The notes under the pieces were generated by a model. The model was not told the origin of the DNA and ran no database searches. It worked only from the letters and a program-made list of their open reading frames with translations. From Acinetobacter defluvii (GTDB lineage Bacteria; Pseudomonadota; Gammaproteobacteria; Pseudomonadales; Moraxellaceae): a DNA stretch of 64,000 nucleotides. Shown piece by piece: positions 63,510 through 64,000 of the stretch (the stretch's first letter is position 1; every line of letters starts with the position of its first letter). The stretch is from assembly GCF_001704615.3 (NCBI RefSeq), contig NZ_CP029397.2:744001-808000 (forward strand), given 5' to 3'. Both the position numbers and the translations under genes were made by a program.

Positions 63510-63888
63510 CAGTTTATGTGTCGCACAATCGTCACACAACATAAGGCTTGTTATTACGAGATTTTTAGATTCAATAACTCTAAGCATTGGACTGCTCCCA
63601 ATATCCTAGACATGAGATAGCCTCATTTTGACGTTACCTTAAATGCTTTTGTCTCATCTCGTGGAAAATCGAATGATGCCTAGTAGCCCAATTGCAAACA
63701 TCTCAATTTAATCAAACACAGCATATTTCATTCTATATACTTTGTAGCTCCTCCCTTTAATCCTTTCCTTCTTTATATGCGGTAGAGTATTGTTGGCTAT
63801 TCAGAGAGAAATTTAAAATATTTACTTTGAGCCTGAAATTTAATTTATATAGTATAAACAGTATATTAAGTTGTTTTAAGAGAGTTTT
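63510..63888. other. intergenic region with a candidate right transposon end
   Basis: About 380 bases without a gene. TTATGTGTC at 63514-63522 matches the inverse of the left end-repeat core, and TCACA at 63532-63536 could be a 3'-terminal ACA mirroring TGTGACACAT. The flanking five bases do not match the left flank, so the end is not proven. The remainder shows nothing further. Confidence 0.4.
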
Positions 63889-64000
63889 ATGTTTGATTTT
63901 TCTTCTATTAAATCAATTGATGCAAGTGGACCGAGAGGTGCATTTGAAGAGCTTATGTGTCAACTAGCTCAATTAGAACAATTTACTGGCTTTAATGAGT
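63889..64000 (+). CDS. partial gene, possible defence protein N-terminus
   Basis: The ATG at 63889 has AAGAGAG four bases upstream. The visible 37 residues (MFDFSSIKSIDASGPRGAFE and on) contain GAFEELMCQLAQLEQF, a pattern common at the start of large nuclease or NTPase proteins of defence systems. The gene runs past the window end. The family cannot be decided from this fragment. Confidence 0.55.
   Translation, partial: MFDFSSIKSIDASGPRGAFEELMCQLAQLEQFTGFNE

Overview
The window is a chromosomal segment of an Acinetobacter species (Moraxellaceae). It is AT-rich. The evidence is the gene content and order: the rrn 3' end followed by gltIJKL, murA-hisG-hisD-hisC, the filABCDEF cluster, a BaeSR-type two-component system, paired long acyl-CoA dehydrogenases, and small proteins typical of the genus. 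I could not run a search, so the species is not assigned.

Layout. 1-450: end of an rRNA operon (23S 3' end, 5S, terminator). 577-3896: glutamate/aspartate ABC importer gltIJKL, leftward. 4418-8750: rpoN, hpf, an ibaG/bolA-like gene, murA and hisG. 8902-12260: a DUF4272 gene, hisD, a REP-like repeat pair and hisC. 12328-13698: pabB, leftward. 13968-22083: the six-gene fil cluster (secreted glycine-rich FilA, C39 peptidase FilB, outer-membrane FilC and FadL-like FilD, periplasmic FilE, lipoprotein FilF). 22142-30805: two Nudix hydrolases, a gamma-carbonic-anhydrase-like protein, tsaB, uppP, rsmJ, a membrane C13 peptidase, S-formylglutathione hydrolase and small proteins. 31410-32627: 1.2 kb without protein genes that holds two near-identical copies of a structured RNA-like unit. 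32628-37701: a lipoprotein, a diguanylate cyclase, an intact IS1595-family element, rluA, smpB, coaD, a YfhL-type ferredoxin, rnpB and tRNA-Met(CAT). 37867-41625: two tandem acyl-CoA dehydrogenases. 42090-43479: an intact IS4-family element that has landed in the loop of a transcription terminator. 43513-46648: a repeat-containing lipoprotein divergent from baeSR. 46847-52601: a small membrane protein, an amber-interrupted MmcQ/YjbR pseudogene, an L,D-transpeptidase, selO, a heptanucleotide tandem repeat at the end of a cupin gene, a fatty-acid desaturase and a glycerophosphodiesterase.

From about 52841 to at least 63283, and perhaps past the window end, lies a horizontally acquired Tn7-like region. 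Direct repeats mark a probable element end at 52841. The leftward transposition operon follows: TnsA-like endonuclease, TnsB-like DDE transposase, TnsC-like ATPase, TniQ, and a separate protein with about five helix-turn-helix-like modules. It is preceded by a small DNA-binding protein and a hairpin-rich spacer. The cargo includes an XRE regulator, small unknown proteins and a 996-residue helicase with a nuclease-like C-terminus that looks like an anti-phage effector. A second possible defence gene is cut by the window end.

The least explained items are the duplicated structured RNA unit, the split TniQ/multi-HTH target selector, the structured leader before tnsA, and the helicase-nuclease cargo. 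All function calls rest on reading motifs by eye; no database search or folding program was run.
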